Part shown: positions 10,740-21,428 of the stretch, piece after piece
How positions within the stretch are numbered: position 1 is the first letter of the stretch
How the letters are laid out: every line of letters begins with the position of its first letter
DNA from: Agelas oroides
Lineage: Eukaryota > Porifera > Demospongiae > Agelasida > Agelasidae
DNA: 64,000 nt
Reading direction: 5' to 3'
Assembly: GCA_949130485.1 (NCBI GenBank)
Contig: OX422192.1
Span: 7,913,085 to 7,977,084, forward strand
Translations under genes and position numbers: made by a program
The notes under the pieces: model-generated
The model's database searches: none
Told to the model about the DNA's origin: nothing
Seen by the model: only the letters and a program-made list of their open reading frames with translations

Positions 10740-11095
10740 AGTAAGCAAACTCATGATACCTGTCGGATACTTTTTCCATCTCTATTCCCTAAAGAAATTC
10801 CAATGGGGTACAATAAAGGTGGCAGCTAGAAAACGAAACAGCTATTTACTTGCCATTGCAAGAAATCCAAATCAAACGAACAGCAAACTGGTCACAGCTC
10901 AAGAACTGGAGAGACAATTTCACAGGTAACTGTCAGAAGCTCAAATGCTATCTTTGGCCGCAGTGATACTCACTTCACTGTTCCACATACGTTACCGATA
11001 TCGGAATTTAATAACTGATGAACATCCTGCATGACACTGCATGGATATGGAAGTCTACAGTCACATGTGCATCCACGAGAAGATCCAGGCCTCAT

Positions 11096-11667
11096 TGATT
11101 CTTACATTTAATAGATGAGATCTGTATTTGGCATCAAAATATTATGACTCAAGCTGTAGTCTGTATAATAACGTCATCAATACCGCACATTGTATACAAT
11201 CACAATCTGTACGCCTGCGCACGCGCGCGTACGAGAACTATCGATTACGGATTTTGTAGTTACAGGATACTGCTCGCGCGCGCGTACTTACCGTAAGTTC
11301 TAGTACGCACGTTACAATTTCACTTGAAACAGCTGCGATTAGATGTGTATTTTTTCCAGCCAAATATAGGGTTCAGTAGCTATGTATTTGAAGTGGTTTA
11401 ACGTCCAAGGTAGTATATAATGGACAACGCAGTGCACGACGGAGAGTTTTATTTGGATAGCGTCAACTGTCGTAAGTAAGCTTATACAGAAGTAGTAATA
11501 TCGATAATTCGAGCGGTCTGGCTACGCGAGACTAAGTTTGAGCGGAAAACAGACTGTTTTTCAAAAAGCGAGTCATGCACTCGAAAATATTACAATTTGT
11601 CCATCTGCCGGTTGCCGCACGGTTGTTTGCGGAAGCAGAATTTGGCTCAGGGAAAATTCGCGAGCTT
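11096..11667. other. Intergenic, receptor 3' flank and unassigned sequence
   Basis: 11096-11270 is homologous to the 3' flank of the intact receptor (19620-19770). At 11420-11470 there is an ATG-started 17-codon stretch followed by GTAAGT that could be a first exon, but no partner exon was found. Confidence 0.4.
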
Positions 11668-14396
11668 TGACGAATCTCGTTATGTACAGACTTGCTCATG
11701 AGAAAAAAATTACGGGTTTACCCCAAATTTAGATTTTAACCCTCTCCCTACGAGATTTAACTTCACCGAATTTCTGTATACAAGCATGCATTCAGAGAGT
11801 ATACAGCACGTCAAGGGAAACGAGAACAAGTAAGTATGGTATCAGTATAGTATTAAAACTAGTCAGTATTGAATATCAGAGAAGGGATGCATTTCTGGCA
11901 GCTGTGTAGCTAGGGGAAAACAGACTGACATCGTTCTCATGGGCAGCAAAAAAAGTTTGAAATATATTTTCTATGATCCTTCAACATTCTTGTGTTCGGT
12001 GCATAATTAGCAAACCTACTGTGGTGTGCATTTGTCCAAGTATAATATTGTTTATGAACATGATGGAGTGGACAAAATAATAGTTGACTCTACATGGCAG
12101 CATGTGCACATGCAGACGTTTTGCACATGTGCACGCTAGCTGCCATTTTCGATGATAGAACATACAAAGGAGCAAGTTGAACACTACCTCATAAGTGCCA
12201 TGAAGGTAGTTTGAGGGAGTGCTATATAGGGGATAGTTTATCTGTCATTGAGTAGTGTAGCCACACACTACAAGCTCTGGGCAGGTAAGCCAAAGTGGTT
12301 ACTGAAAATACGATCATGCATTTATCGAACATCATTACTGACAATACTTGTATGCTAAACATACGTATGTTACTTCATCAAGTTGAATTTTTAAGTACAT
12401 GTACTAAGTCTATGACATCAACTGAACAAGTGAGTATCAGTCAAATGCAAGCTTTATCCAGCTTGGAGATGATAGTACAGGATTATGGATGGATGGCTAA
12501 CACTTGAAGTAAAGGTGTAAATGTATACCCAGCCTCTCTTTGATTACGCAGTCCTTTCCAGAGCTCAAAGAGAGGGATGCTAGGGGAAGGTTCATCTGTG
12601 CACAGTGTGTCCTGAGTCCTCTGGTGCTCTGAAAGGGGTGCTAGGGGAGAACTAATATGTACTCTCTGAGAAAAGATGTGTGTATTTACTGCTGTTTGCG
12701 TTAACCTTGCCAAATACCCAATCAAAATGAATATAATTATGTGGTTAGGCTCCCATTTACGCCTGTAAAGCACCTTACCACATAATTATATTCATATGCA
12801 CAGCTTGTTTATATTTTTGCAAGGTCAAAAAGCAAATACCAGTACATTTGTACATTTGTACATGTAGTCTTTACACTGGAAATAAATTGGGGAAGTGTTA
12901 TCATAGTCTCCTTCTCAGGCTCCTCATACTCTGAGCTTGCAGTATGAGACTGGTTTTGTATGCAAGTGCGACAGTATAGAAATGAGAATTTTGGTTGATA
13001 TGTAAAATAAGAACAGCATTAACAGTTGCAATCAAACTAGGTAAGGATTTTAAGCATATTAAGACATTGCAGAAGGTATGCTAATTTGAATATGTGCATG
13101 CATAGTGATGGTTCAATTTGAAGCTCTAAAGCATGCACAATTTCATAATTTCTGCTAATTCTGCTGCTAGAAATTTGTCACATGCATGGATTACACAAAT
13201 ATAAAGGACTTTGTCAAATTTACAGATAGAGGAACTAATTGATGCTCGGACACTTAAGAAACGTTGCACTCTTGTTGCTCGCGCAGACATCTACCAGACA
13301 TAAGAATTGTAGGATAGGTGGACTAATGTTTGATAATCAACATACTTGAAATTCAACTCCAAACAGTCTTCTACCTGGGATTTAGCAAAAGAAATACTAC
13401 ATCTGTTCAAGCACCTGTCCTTGGAAAAAGGATTCTACTAGCAGACAAGTCTGATAATCATATATTATATCGCATTGCCAGCCAAATTTGGCAACTGCTG
13501 CAGCATGGTATGGGCTCATAGGCAAGGCCAATGGAAGGGCAAGTATTTTAGTCTTTCTTTTTCAGAGGAGGCGGCAAAGAAGTTATGCACTGTATTTTCA
13601 GACGTGATTTTCTATCCCCGCGTACTACAATAGTTTCGGGTATTGAAAACTATCCCAGCCCCAGCATGTCTTGTTGCTCTGACGATCTGGCACAGTTGCT
13701 ACCATGCTAAGAACTTTGAAGTCTGAGGTCCGAAAATATATCAGTCCGAGAATAAATTTTTGCCTCTAGCGTAGGAACATGAACACATTGAACAGACATA
13801 AAATAGCTTCATTTTTAGACCTGATTTCAATGCACATCATAGACAATTACAACAGACATAAAATAGCTTCATTTTTAGACCTGATTTCAATGCACATCAT
13901 AGACAATTTCAACAATGTTTTACCTTGGTGCATAGTTAGATTGCAGTGTACAGCAACGTAGTGCACAAATGCAGACTGCAGCAGTGCACAGCAGGTTTGC
14001 TAATTATGCACCAAACACAAGAGTGTTGATCAGTCATAGATAGAAATAGAAACTACAATTCAAGATTCTTTGCTGCACAGAGTACACAAAATTTAGGCCT
14101 CCATACTGATCACCTTGATTAATAGGCTGTGAGGCTGCTCTAATAGTCTGTTTTCCCCTACACAGCTGCCAGAAATGCATCCCTTCTCTGATATTCAATA
14201 CTGACTAGCTTGAATACTATACTGATACCATGCTTACTTGTTCTACTTTCCCTTGACGTGCTGTATTCTCTCTGAATGCATGCTTGTATGCAGAAATTCG
14301 GTCAAGTTAAATTTCGTAAAGAGAGGGTTAAAATCTAAATTTGGGGTAAACCCGTAATTTTTTTCTCATGAGCAAGTCTGTACATAACGAGATTCG
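11668..14396. repeat. Large inverted repeat, arms about 260 bp
   Basis: 11668-11933 and 14145-14396 are inverted copies of one another (shared blocks AAATTTAGATTTTAACCCTC, CAGAGAAGGGATGCATTTCT and GTAAACCCGTAATTTTTTTC-type complement) separated by about 2.2 kb of AT-rich sequence. Outward of the arms both sides carry a GTCTGGCTACGCGAGACTA segment (11517, 14710). This could be a long-TIR element or a rearranged pair of repeats. Confidence 0.65.
11934..14144. other. Spacer of the inverted repeat, no gene seen
   Basis: AT-rich. It contains a 60-bp perfect tandem duplication at 13791-13911 (unit begins ACATAAAATAGCTTCATTTT). No frame has recognisable protein features. Confidence 0.5.
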
Positions 14397-14816
14397 CTTT
14401 AACCATGCGTGCAAGACAGCTCCTTTGAGATCACTCATCGCTTCTCGCTGTGCAAGTTTGTGTTGTGCCTCTCGACTTGGCGAATTTCGGTTTTGGGCGC
14501 AGTTTATACGGAAATCCGTAAAACACCGCGTCATGCATTCCAACTTTAACCCCTACACGCGTCCGCGACTTTCCCGCGAAATTGCAAAAATGAAGAAGTG
14601 CTTGTCACTGTCTCGGTCGCAGAAGCGGTCCTATGCTGCAGCGCAAATGGCAGTAGATGGTTAGGGGGCGGGAACGGCCTGGGAACGAGGCTAGCAAATA
14701 GTTTCGTGTAGTCAAAGTCTGGCTACGCGAGACTAGCCTGGGAACGAGGCTGCATTCGTCAAAAAGCGATACTAGTAGCCAAACGCTGACTATACGTGCG
14801 GGTACTTGCTATAACT

Positions 14817-15708
14817 ATGCCCGATAACCGAGAGGTTAAGCACCCCCTTCCTTCGCTTAAGGAGCTCATGAACTTGCCAATATCGGAATGGTTTCCACTT
14901 GGGATACAGCTGGGGTTGGAAGATTACCGACTGAGAATAATTCGCAATAACAACGCCAGTCTATCCGACTCCTGTCAACAGTGCAAGATCGATATGTTTC
15001 AAAAATGGTTGGATAGCAGTGCTGTCACCCCATCGTACAAACAGCTGCATGAAGCACTAGTGAATTGCGGAATGAGAACAGCTGCTAACTACCTTGAGGA
15101 AAAACAACTGGTAGTCATAAAACCACGCGCAGTTGTTCGTCCATTCGGTGAGTGTGAACCAACTGATTCTGCGGTTAGTGTTAGCCACCAACCATCACCA
15201 AACGCCTTCCTGTGATAAACCCACCTCATCTTCAGAGTTAGACAAGCTAATGTTCACGCCAGGAGCGGTTGGATCAGAAGTTGTCAAAGCATGTGTCAAG
15301 AAAATTGCTGAATCTAAAATCTTACCAGATGACAATGGCTTCCTGAGGAGGATAGCTTATGTGATGTCAAAGGATGGCACAGACATGAGGTCAGATGGAG
15401 GGATATGGCAAGTCAGTGTCTTTGCCTTTGATGATACAATGGATACTGGGGCACACTATCGCCTACCAAGCAAGTATTATAAAATCCGTCAGGCTTTCCC
15501 GGGGATAGATTGGCCGTCCACTACAAGACAAGATCTTGACAAGCCTATATTCTCAGCAATTGCTGCCAGGCTTTACCTCTCAAACCTCAAGGAACGAATC
15601 CCCAATTCTAATAGGATTGAAGAGCAGGCGTACTACTGGAAGAATTTCTACGTGAGAGGAGCTGCTAGTGAAAAGAAATTTCTGGAAGCTGTTGCTGAAC
15701 TTAACTAA
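14817..15708 (+). CDS. Death-domain protein with lysozyme-like C-terminal domain
   Basis: Two exons, 14817-15147 and 15236-15708, joined through GTGAGT...TTCAG with phase 1 restoring Glu; 267 residues. Residues about 10-105 form a death-domain-like helical fold (LPISEWFPLGIQLGL, a Trp-containing helix FQKWLDS, and LHEALVNCGMRTAANYL near the end), typical of the last two death-domain helices. The second half (SKILPDDNGFLRRIAYVMSKDGTD, then GGIWQV, then IDWPSTTRQDLDKPIFSAIAARLYLSN) resembles a lysozyme/transglycosylase-like domain known from invertebrate predicted proteins, in which the first motif normally reads R-[IM]-A-x-V-E-S. Here the expected catalytic Glu is Met. No signal peptide is seen. 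A role in intracellular immune or cell-death signalling is inference. The upstream GTG-started extension is not needed. Confidence 0.7.
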
Positions 15709-16663
15709 CACCATACTTAGAGATTGGTTTGACCACCTCCTATATTATAACTTTTATATGTTGTTGTTTTCACTTGGTGGTCAAATGCAATATTCACGTC
15801 AGTGAATATACTCAAGAGTGAATGAAGCTTTCATTTTGGAATGTTTGTGGGTGGAACTCTAACTTTATTCACTGTAGATGGAGAGGGGACAACCTCACTA
15901 GTGTTATTCAATGAACTCAAATGAATAGATTTATGTATCCTAGGTTACAAGCATTTTAGTATTTTACCAAAGTTTGGAAGTAGCTCTCCACTTCTCTCCA
16001 GCGAGCCATTACTTGGATGCTCTGGTTTGGTGATGACATCTGCAAGCTGAAACATTAGGATACTAATTTTAGTAAAGTTTACTGTATAATATTCTAATGC
16101 CTAATCAGGTTAAGATCTGCTAATCTTTAATTTGTCAACACCTATTCTTTTTGGTATACTAAACTAAAAACTACAATCATGCTAACGTAAACAACTACAC
16201 TCTTTGGAGAAAGGACATAAGAAAATGAAGTAAGACATTAGCCTCATTTCCAGACTCTTCCCTGAATTAATGTTGCATGCTTGAGGTACTCACCAACAGA
16301 CACAAATACATATAGCTTACAAGTAGAAAGTTTTGACAAAGAACAATACTGCTACTATTAATAATGATAACTGCTGAGTCATGTCCCAGTTCCCCTGGGG
16401 AAGTACTACCATCACTGACTTCACTATAGTCCGACTAGTCTAATTCGCATGCACATGCAGTAAAGGCATGAATAAATACCCTGATTTCAGATTATCCTTC
16501 TTTCACATAGTTTTGGTGTGTCAGTCTGAATGAATGTTGCTCTGCTTCTCATCATGGTCCTGGCCATGGAAGTTATACGATCAACAAAAACGGAAGTAGG
16601 CTTATACTATTATAGTTATACTAACAAAATGTGGAGAATGGGAGCATTTAGATGTCAGATTCA
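15709..16663. other. 3' flank and intergenic
   Basis: AT-rich sequence without supported genes. A short frame at 16530-16712 begins with a hydrophobic stretch but has no splice or family support. Confidence 0.5.
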
Positions 16664-17080
16664 GTCGACGTCACGATTATCAGATTTGGACGTCGTTTCA
16701 TGTCCCCTCACGTGATATGTGTGGGTAGAGCATGCATTGCGCATGCGTAGTGTAGTATGGCACTTATATGACAGTTGGGTAGTACACATTAGACGGAAAA
16801 GTGTGCATGGTCGTTCGAAGTTGCTTGTGGTCTAACGGTTAGGGCTCAGTATACAGGTTAGGGTTAAGGTTAGGGTTAAGGTTAGGGTTAAGGTTAGGGT
16901 TAAGGTTAGGGTTAAGGTTAGGGCTAGGGACGGGAAATGGGTTTTATTCCTTCTTTTTTTTTTTCTGCTTTTAAAAGTGACAAACACCATACCATGCCAC
17001 TTGTGGCGTAAGTGCGACGTAATGCGGCTTTCACCCTGCACCTGGGTCATGTGACAGGGGACATGAAACGACGTGAAAGT
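16664..17080. mobile_element. Inverted-repeat unit enclosing telomere-like repeats
   Basis: CGTCGTTTCATGTCCCCT at 16692 reappears inverted as AGGGGACATGAAACGACG near 17056-17073, enclosing the TTAGGG-type tract. Arms are about 30 bases. No target duplication was resolved. Confidence 0.45.
16856..16924 (+). repeat. Interstitial telomere-like repeat
   Basis: About five to six units of the 12-mer GGTTAGGGTTAA, which contains the animal telomere hexamer TTAGGG on the plus strand. The regular insertion of TTAA distinguishes it from a plain telomere array. Confidence 0.9.
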
Positions 17081-17362
17081 AATGAGACCCTAGCCTCGTT
17101 CCCAGTCCCAGCTAAGGTCGGGGAGAGCCTGGTACAAAGCTTAAAATTTCTTGCCATTCAGCCCGTCAGGTGCCGTGTCTGATGCTCTGAGAATCTACTA
17201 CACTGGTCTACCTTGCGATTTACGGCTGCTGTACCCAGCGGTTTTTGTGCCATCGTAGCTACGCGTGTACTTGCCTCGATCACGAGCTCGAACTATGTGG
17301 GCGGGATTCCGTGCATGCCCACGCGCAATTAAGTCGTGTCTACCTACCTAGTACCGCTATAC

Positions 17363-17830
17363 TAGCCTCGTCCCCAGGCCCCACCCAAACGCGGGAAAGG
17401 GGCCTGGTGTTACTTGCAAAAATTCCCGTATGTGCTGTGTCAGCAGTCTTCGTTTGGAGTAGAGGAATCACGTTCGTCCATTACCAATTACTAAATTCTT
17501 GACACGTGAAAGTAGTAGACACGTTCCAAGACCATTTGAAAATGGGAACGAGGCAAGCAGACTTTTCATAAACCTCGGATTTCAGAAACTTAGAGCGTAA
17601 TTACGCTTGCTAGGCTACTACTCTTGCCTCACAGGATTTGTCTGTAGTCGCTCCGTAGCAAGATCTATTCATCTACTCTGTAATGCCATTGTCAACAGTA
17701 GCTGGCTACCACGTGATCACGTAAGGCATGTAATTCTTACATAATATGCTGACTCAGCACATACGAGAAAGTTTGCAAGTGACACCAGGCCCCTTTCCCG
17801 ATTTTTGGGTGGGGCCTGGGGACGAGGCTA
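17363..17830. mobile_element. Nested palindromic element, TAGCCTCG family
   Basis: Ends TAGCCTCGTCCCCAGGCCCC and its complement. CCGCTATAC flanks exactly at 17354-17362 and 17831-17839. Inner arms CACCAGGCCCCTTTCCC and complement. 468 bp. Confidence 0.88.
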
Positions 17831-17844
17831 CCGCTATACCCTAG

Positions 17845-18093
17845 CAGAGGAGGTCGGACACGGTTGAACTTTACTAATTAAAATGGCTGAGGTCACACTA
17901 ATTGATTTTCGTATCTCGCTCTCTCGACTTTTACTGTTTTACTGAGGGGGGGCCCAGTTTTCAAATCAAGATTCAAGGCTGGGGCAAGTCATAGAAAAAG
18001 CTAAAAAGCTTTCTACCTTGCAATATCCAAGATCAATTAGTGTGACCTCAGCCATTTTAATCAGTAAAGTTCAACTGTGTCCGACCTCCTCTG
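17845..18093. mobile_element. MITE, CAGAGGAGGTCGGACAC family, 9-bp duplication
   Basis: Long TIRs (about 60 bases: CAGAGGAGGTCGGACACGGT, then AAAATGGCTGAGGTCACACT) in inverted orientation. ATACCCTAG flanks exactly at 17836-17844 and 18094-18102. The left duplication overlaps the right duplication of the 17363-17830 element, so one inserted in the scar of the other. Confidence 0.88.
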
Positions 18094-18222
18094 ATACCCT
18101 AGGCCCTCGCGTCTACCCTTGACGTCATGCACGTGATAAAATGTACCAGGCTCTCCCCGACGCGTTACCTTAGCTGGGAGAGCCTGGGAACGAGGCTAAT
18201 GAGACCCTATCAGATTTCCTCA

Positions 18223-18295
18223 TAGCCTCGTTCCCAGGCCGTTCCCGGCTCCAGTTTTGATCGCTTGCAGTATATACGGCCTGGGAACGAGGCTA
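18223..18295. mobile_element. 73-bp palindromic element, TAGCCTCG family
   Basis: TAGCCTCGTTCCCAGGCC...GGCCTGGGAACGAGGCTA with almost no interior. ATTTCCTCA flanks exactly at 18214-18222 and 18296-18304. It lies 90 bases upstream of the receptor start codon. Confidence 0.9.
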
Positions 18296-18384
18296 ATTTC
18301 CTCACTGACGTGATCGTGCAAGATTTCAGCAGCTGCGGTCTGTGGTCTCGGAACGAGACTCGCTTTCGGCTTCACACACCGAAA

Positions 18385-19602
18385 ATGGAGGGCAATTCGA
18401 TACCAGCTACAGTGAACTGCACTAATCTTAGCAGAGACCACTTTCTGGGGTTGGCTGCGGCCAGGGGCATCAGTGCAGGTGTATGTATGTCGTTGACTGT
18501 ACTGATTCTGTTGAATGTTATCTTAGTGCGAGCATTTGAGAGCTTTCTGCAACGTCTGTTTGTCTATCTCACCGCAATCACAGTTTGGTACTTGTCTATG
18601 GAGATTATGCACATCAGACCATACACTGGGTTGAGTCAGTTTTGTACTGTGAGTGGATTTCTTGATCAGTGGGCCGGAGTCTCTGTGCTCATTTTTACAT
18701 TTGTGGTCACTCTCGTCATTGTATGTAAAGTTTGTGAATTGGACATTTGCTCTTGTAACAGCCAAACTGGCAGGAACAAGAAGCTGTTTGAAGCTGGTTT
18801 TGTTGTCATTCTGATTGCCCTTCCATTGCTATTCATCTGGATTCCGTTCCTCAATGGAAACTATGCTGGTGACGGTGAGCCTTGGTGTTGGATTGTAACA
18901 CACAATAAGGACTGTTCTGAAGACATTGTAGGTTTCTGGGAGCAAATTGGCCTGTGGTATACTCCACTTGGCATACTTGGTCTCCTCATTGTGTTCTTTG
19001 TTTTGTTGACAGTTTGCATTTTCTGCAAGCGTGCCTGCTCCTATGAGCTCACCCGGAGAAAACATGAGAAGAAAGCTTTTGAAACTATTCTTCTCCTGGT
19101 CTTTCTACTGTTGTTTGGAACTTTTGCGGGAATCGAAGCAACATCAAATTTATATTATGGTTTCACCAAGAAGCGGCAGGGTTATGCCCTATCGATGGTA
19201 CATGCTGTCATCACTCCAGTAAGCAAACTCATGATACCTGTTGGATACTTTTTCTATCTCTATTCTCTAAAGAAATTCCAATGGGCTACAATAAAGGTGG
19301 CAGTTAGAAAATGGAAACAGCTGTTTATTTGCCATCGCAAAAAGGCCAAATCAAGTGAGCAGCAAACTGGTCACAACCCAAGAGCTGGAGAGACGATTTC
19401 ACAAGTAACTGTCAGAAGCTCATATGCTATCATTGGCCGCAGTGATACTCACTTTACTGTTCCATATACGGATGGGTTTACTGATATCGGTTCCACAACT
19501 GCTTTAATAACTGATGACCATCCTGACACTGGATATGGAAGTCTACAGTCACATGTACATCCACGACAAGATGGAAGATCTAGTGAAGGCAGGCCTCATT
19601 AA
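18385..19602 (+). CDS. Seven-transmembrane receptor, cAMP-receptor-like (GPCR)
   Basis: Intronless, 405 residues from ATG 18385; the pseudogene copy supports the same start. Seven hydrophobic segments are visible, beginning GVCMSLTVLILLNVILV, FVYLTAITVWYL and GVSVLIFTFVVTLVIVC. Asn-Cys-Thr near the N-terminus is a glycosylation site. The second extracellular loop has PWCWI, a motif typical of the cAMP-receptor-like/secretin-related receptors, and a paired Cys lies before TM3 (FCTVSGF). The third cytoplasmic loop is short and basic (CKRACSYELTRRKHEKKAFET). The tail carries many Ser/Thr residues and ends ...SSEGRPH. The ligand is unknown. A conserved 3' flank shows it arose with the 7.8-11.1 kb pseudogene by duplication. 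The upstream frame extension lies inside the MITE. Confidence 0.85.
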   Translation: MEGNSIPATVNCTNLSRDHFLGLAAARGISAGVCMSLTVLILLNVILVRAFESFLQRLFVYLTAITVWYLSMEIMHIRPYTGLSQFCTVSGFLDQWAGVSVLIFTFVVTLVIVCKVCELDICSCNSQTGRNKKLFEAGFVVILIALPLLFIWIPFLNGNYAGDGEPWCWIVTHNKDCSEDIVGFWEQIGLWYTPLGILGLLIVFFVLLTVCIFCKRACSYELTRRKHEKKAFETILLLVFLLLFGTFAGIEATSNLYYGFTKKRQGYALSMVHAVITPVSKLMIPVGYFFYLYSLKKFQWATIKVAVRKWKQLFICHRKKAKSSEQQTGHNPRAGETISQVTVRSSYAIIGRSDTHFTVPYTDGFTDIGSTTALITDDHPDTGYGSLQSHVHPRQDGRSSEGRPH

Positions 19603-20877
19603 TTCTCACCACCTTACATTTAAAAAATGAGATCTGTATTTGTACCATTACACCTTATGGTCTACAAGACTCAAGCTACAGTCCGTCATCAATACCACAC
19701 ATTGTAATTTTACTTCACCAATCTGTATGATTACGTCATCACGGAGCGCTACCCTGCGCATGCGCGTACGAGTACTTCTGCTTCGGCTTCGGGCAGCACT
19801 TACGAGCCATACCTTCTGTTCTGTAAGCAGACGGGGGTATTGTGATGCCCGTAACTACGTATATTATCAGCGCATATATCGAGATGGGACAGTGTCTGCT
19901 TCAATGTTGTGGGGAAGGTGAGCAACAAATGTAGACGCGTTGTACTTGTTTTTGTGTGGTATAGCTGTATCTGTTGTATCAAGCCTGAAGTTGGTTGTAT
20001 CTATTGGCATTGAAGAATGTTTGGTCTGCTGTTGCTTTGATCACGGCATGTTCAGATAGGCTATCTTGAACCGCCTTGAAGCAACAAAACTTACTGGCAA
20101 GCAGTTTGGTGACATCAACCTGATCCTAGCTCCGTAGTCATCAGTGGTATCACAGTGAGATGACAGAAAACAAGGCCTGCTACAGTTAATTGAAAAAATT
20201 TTGTAATGATACCTGCACAGCTTATGTGCTGGACAATAACAGTATAATGCTCTGTTCTATTAAGTTACAGTCCTGCATCATAATAATGCAATAACACTAT
20301 AGTCATGACCTTACAAACATCAGCCGAGTGTGGTGTCACATGCATGCATGAACTGCAGACCTATTTGAACCAGGAGCACAGAAAGACACTTTGTAGTCAT
20401 TATGTGCTCCTGGTAAAACTGAGTAATGTATTCAACAGCTTGTTGTGTATTGCACTGTATGTACAATAATAAAACGTTGCATATGGTGTAAAGTCTCAAA
20501 AGCAGTGTACATACTTGGCTACTTTTGATTTCACTTACTGTTATCTGGTAAATGTATATTTGTATAACTTGGTATTGTAAAACTCACTGAAAGTTGACTG
20601 ATCGCAACCATGCAGTATGATTGTGTGACAAAATTGAAAATAGAGAAGTACATTTTGGAACCCTCAGAAAAAAAGTGATCAACTAAAATTGTCCCGAGAC
20701 TTCTTACTACTTTGCAGAATCAGTCAGGCATAAGTAAGCTCCATCAGTGTTTCCTTATAAATTAGGACATCATGTATAACCTGCAGATGTTCTGAGAGTT
20801 TTTATTATAAGTGAGGAGGCATAGGAAAAGGGACCTATGGAGTTCAAAGGTCAAGTATGTTTCTTTTTCGACATATT
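19603..20877. other. 3' flank of the receptor and intergenic
   Basis: 19620-19770 matches the pseudogene's 3' flank. A possible polyadenylation signal AATAAA lies at 20468. No gene is seen. Confidence 0.5.
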
Positions 20878-20984
20878 ATTGTTGTGAACTAGAACTTGTG
20901 AATCTAAAAGCCAAATGTTCGCTAATTCATTTTCATCATTAATTCATTTGGCTTTTAGATTCACAAGTTCTAGTTCACAACAAT
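20878..20984. repeat. Perfect 40-bp inverted repeat
   Basis: 20878-20917 (ATTGTTGTGAACTAGAACTT...) is the exact complement of 20945-20984, with a 27-base AT-rich loop. Arms this exact imply recent origin. Confidence 0.92.
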
Positions 20985-21428
20985 CATAATTTAAATATTA
21001 TATTATAGAAAATACCTTTTCCAGGGTTCAAAGGTCACCGTGGACTTAATTGACCTTTGAACTGCCTAGAACTGGGCGGGTACCTCTAGGGTTGCCTTAT
21101 GCAATTAGTAAAGTAAACCTCTCATAATACACTGTCTCTTCAGCTTGTATGCAACCAAGGTAACCACTCTGCTGTTAAAACAACCAACTTGTTTTTGCAG
21201 AGTAATGGCCATCTGGCATTATAGCAATACTGGAGATAATGCCATTCAGACAAAATTTAGGACCGTATATGTAGTTTGTGGTTTCCTGGTTCTTGTACTC
21301 TGACGTTGCACTCCTTCGTCTTTGCTGAGTGTGCACCATGTGATCATTGTGCTAAGCATGTTCATGATCTCATGGTCATCAATGTGAAAGCACAATCACG
21401 CAAATGTCTTCCTCTGTCGTATGTACAG
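20985..21428. other. Unassigned region upstream of the FN3-PARP exons
   Basis: It may contain missing 5' exons. A Cys-containing frame at 21276-21464 is open but has no family match that I recognise. Confidence 0.35.

Larger units (their letters stand above)
7780..11095 (+). pseudogene. Seven-TM receptor pseudogene (cAMP-receptor-like), split by a transposon
   Basis: This is a degraded copy of the intact receptor at 18385-19602. It begins at ATG 7780 and matches through the RAFESFLQRLFVYLTA segment. It then shows a deletion of about 13 bases after the LDQWA codons (near 8065), a second deletion of about 8 bases near 8130, and TGG changed to TAG near 8206. A 2153-bp transposon (8587-10739) interrupts the CCAGTAAGCAAACTC stretch. 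Homology resumes at 10740 and runs through the C-terminal tail and into 3' flanking sequence up to about 11270. The 5-bp duplication AGTAA brackets the insertion exactly. A segmental duplication including UTR, followed by decay, is the simplest history. Confidence 0.85.
17091..18198. mobile_element. Outer palindromic element, TAGCCTCG family, 9-bp duplication
   Basis: Ends TAGCCTCGTTCCCAG and CTGGGAACGAGGCTA; ATGAGACCC flanks at 17082-17090 and 18199-18207. Subterminal GGGGAGAGCCTGGTAC and its complement ACCAGGCTCTCCCC extend the TIR to over 40 bases. It contains two later insertions (17363-17830, 17845-18093). A Mutator-like origin is suggested by the 9-bp duplication. Confidence 0.85.

Noticed and set aside
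11420-11470. First exon of a new gene
   Set aside because: ATG, 17 codons and GTAAGT are present, but no in-phase second exon with protein features was found.
16530-16715. 61-residue frame with hydrophobic start
   Set aside because: Signal-peptide-like beginning but no family, splice or conservation evidence; it ends inside an inverted-repeat arm.
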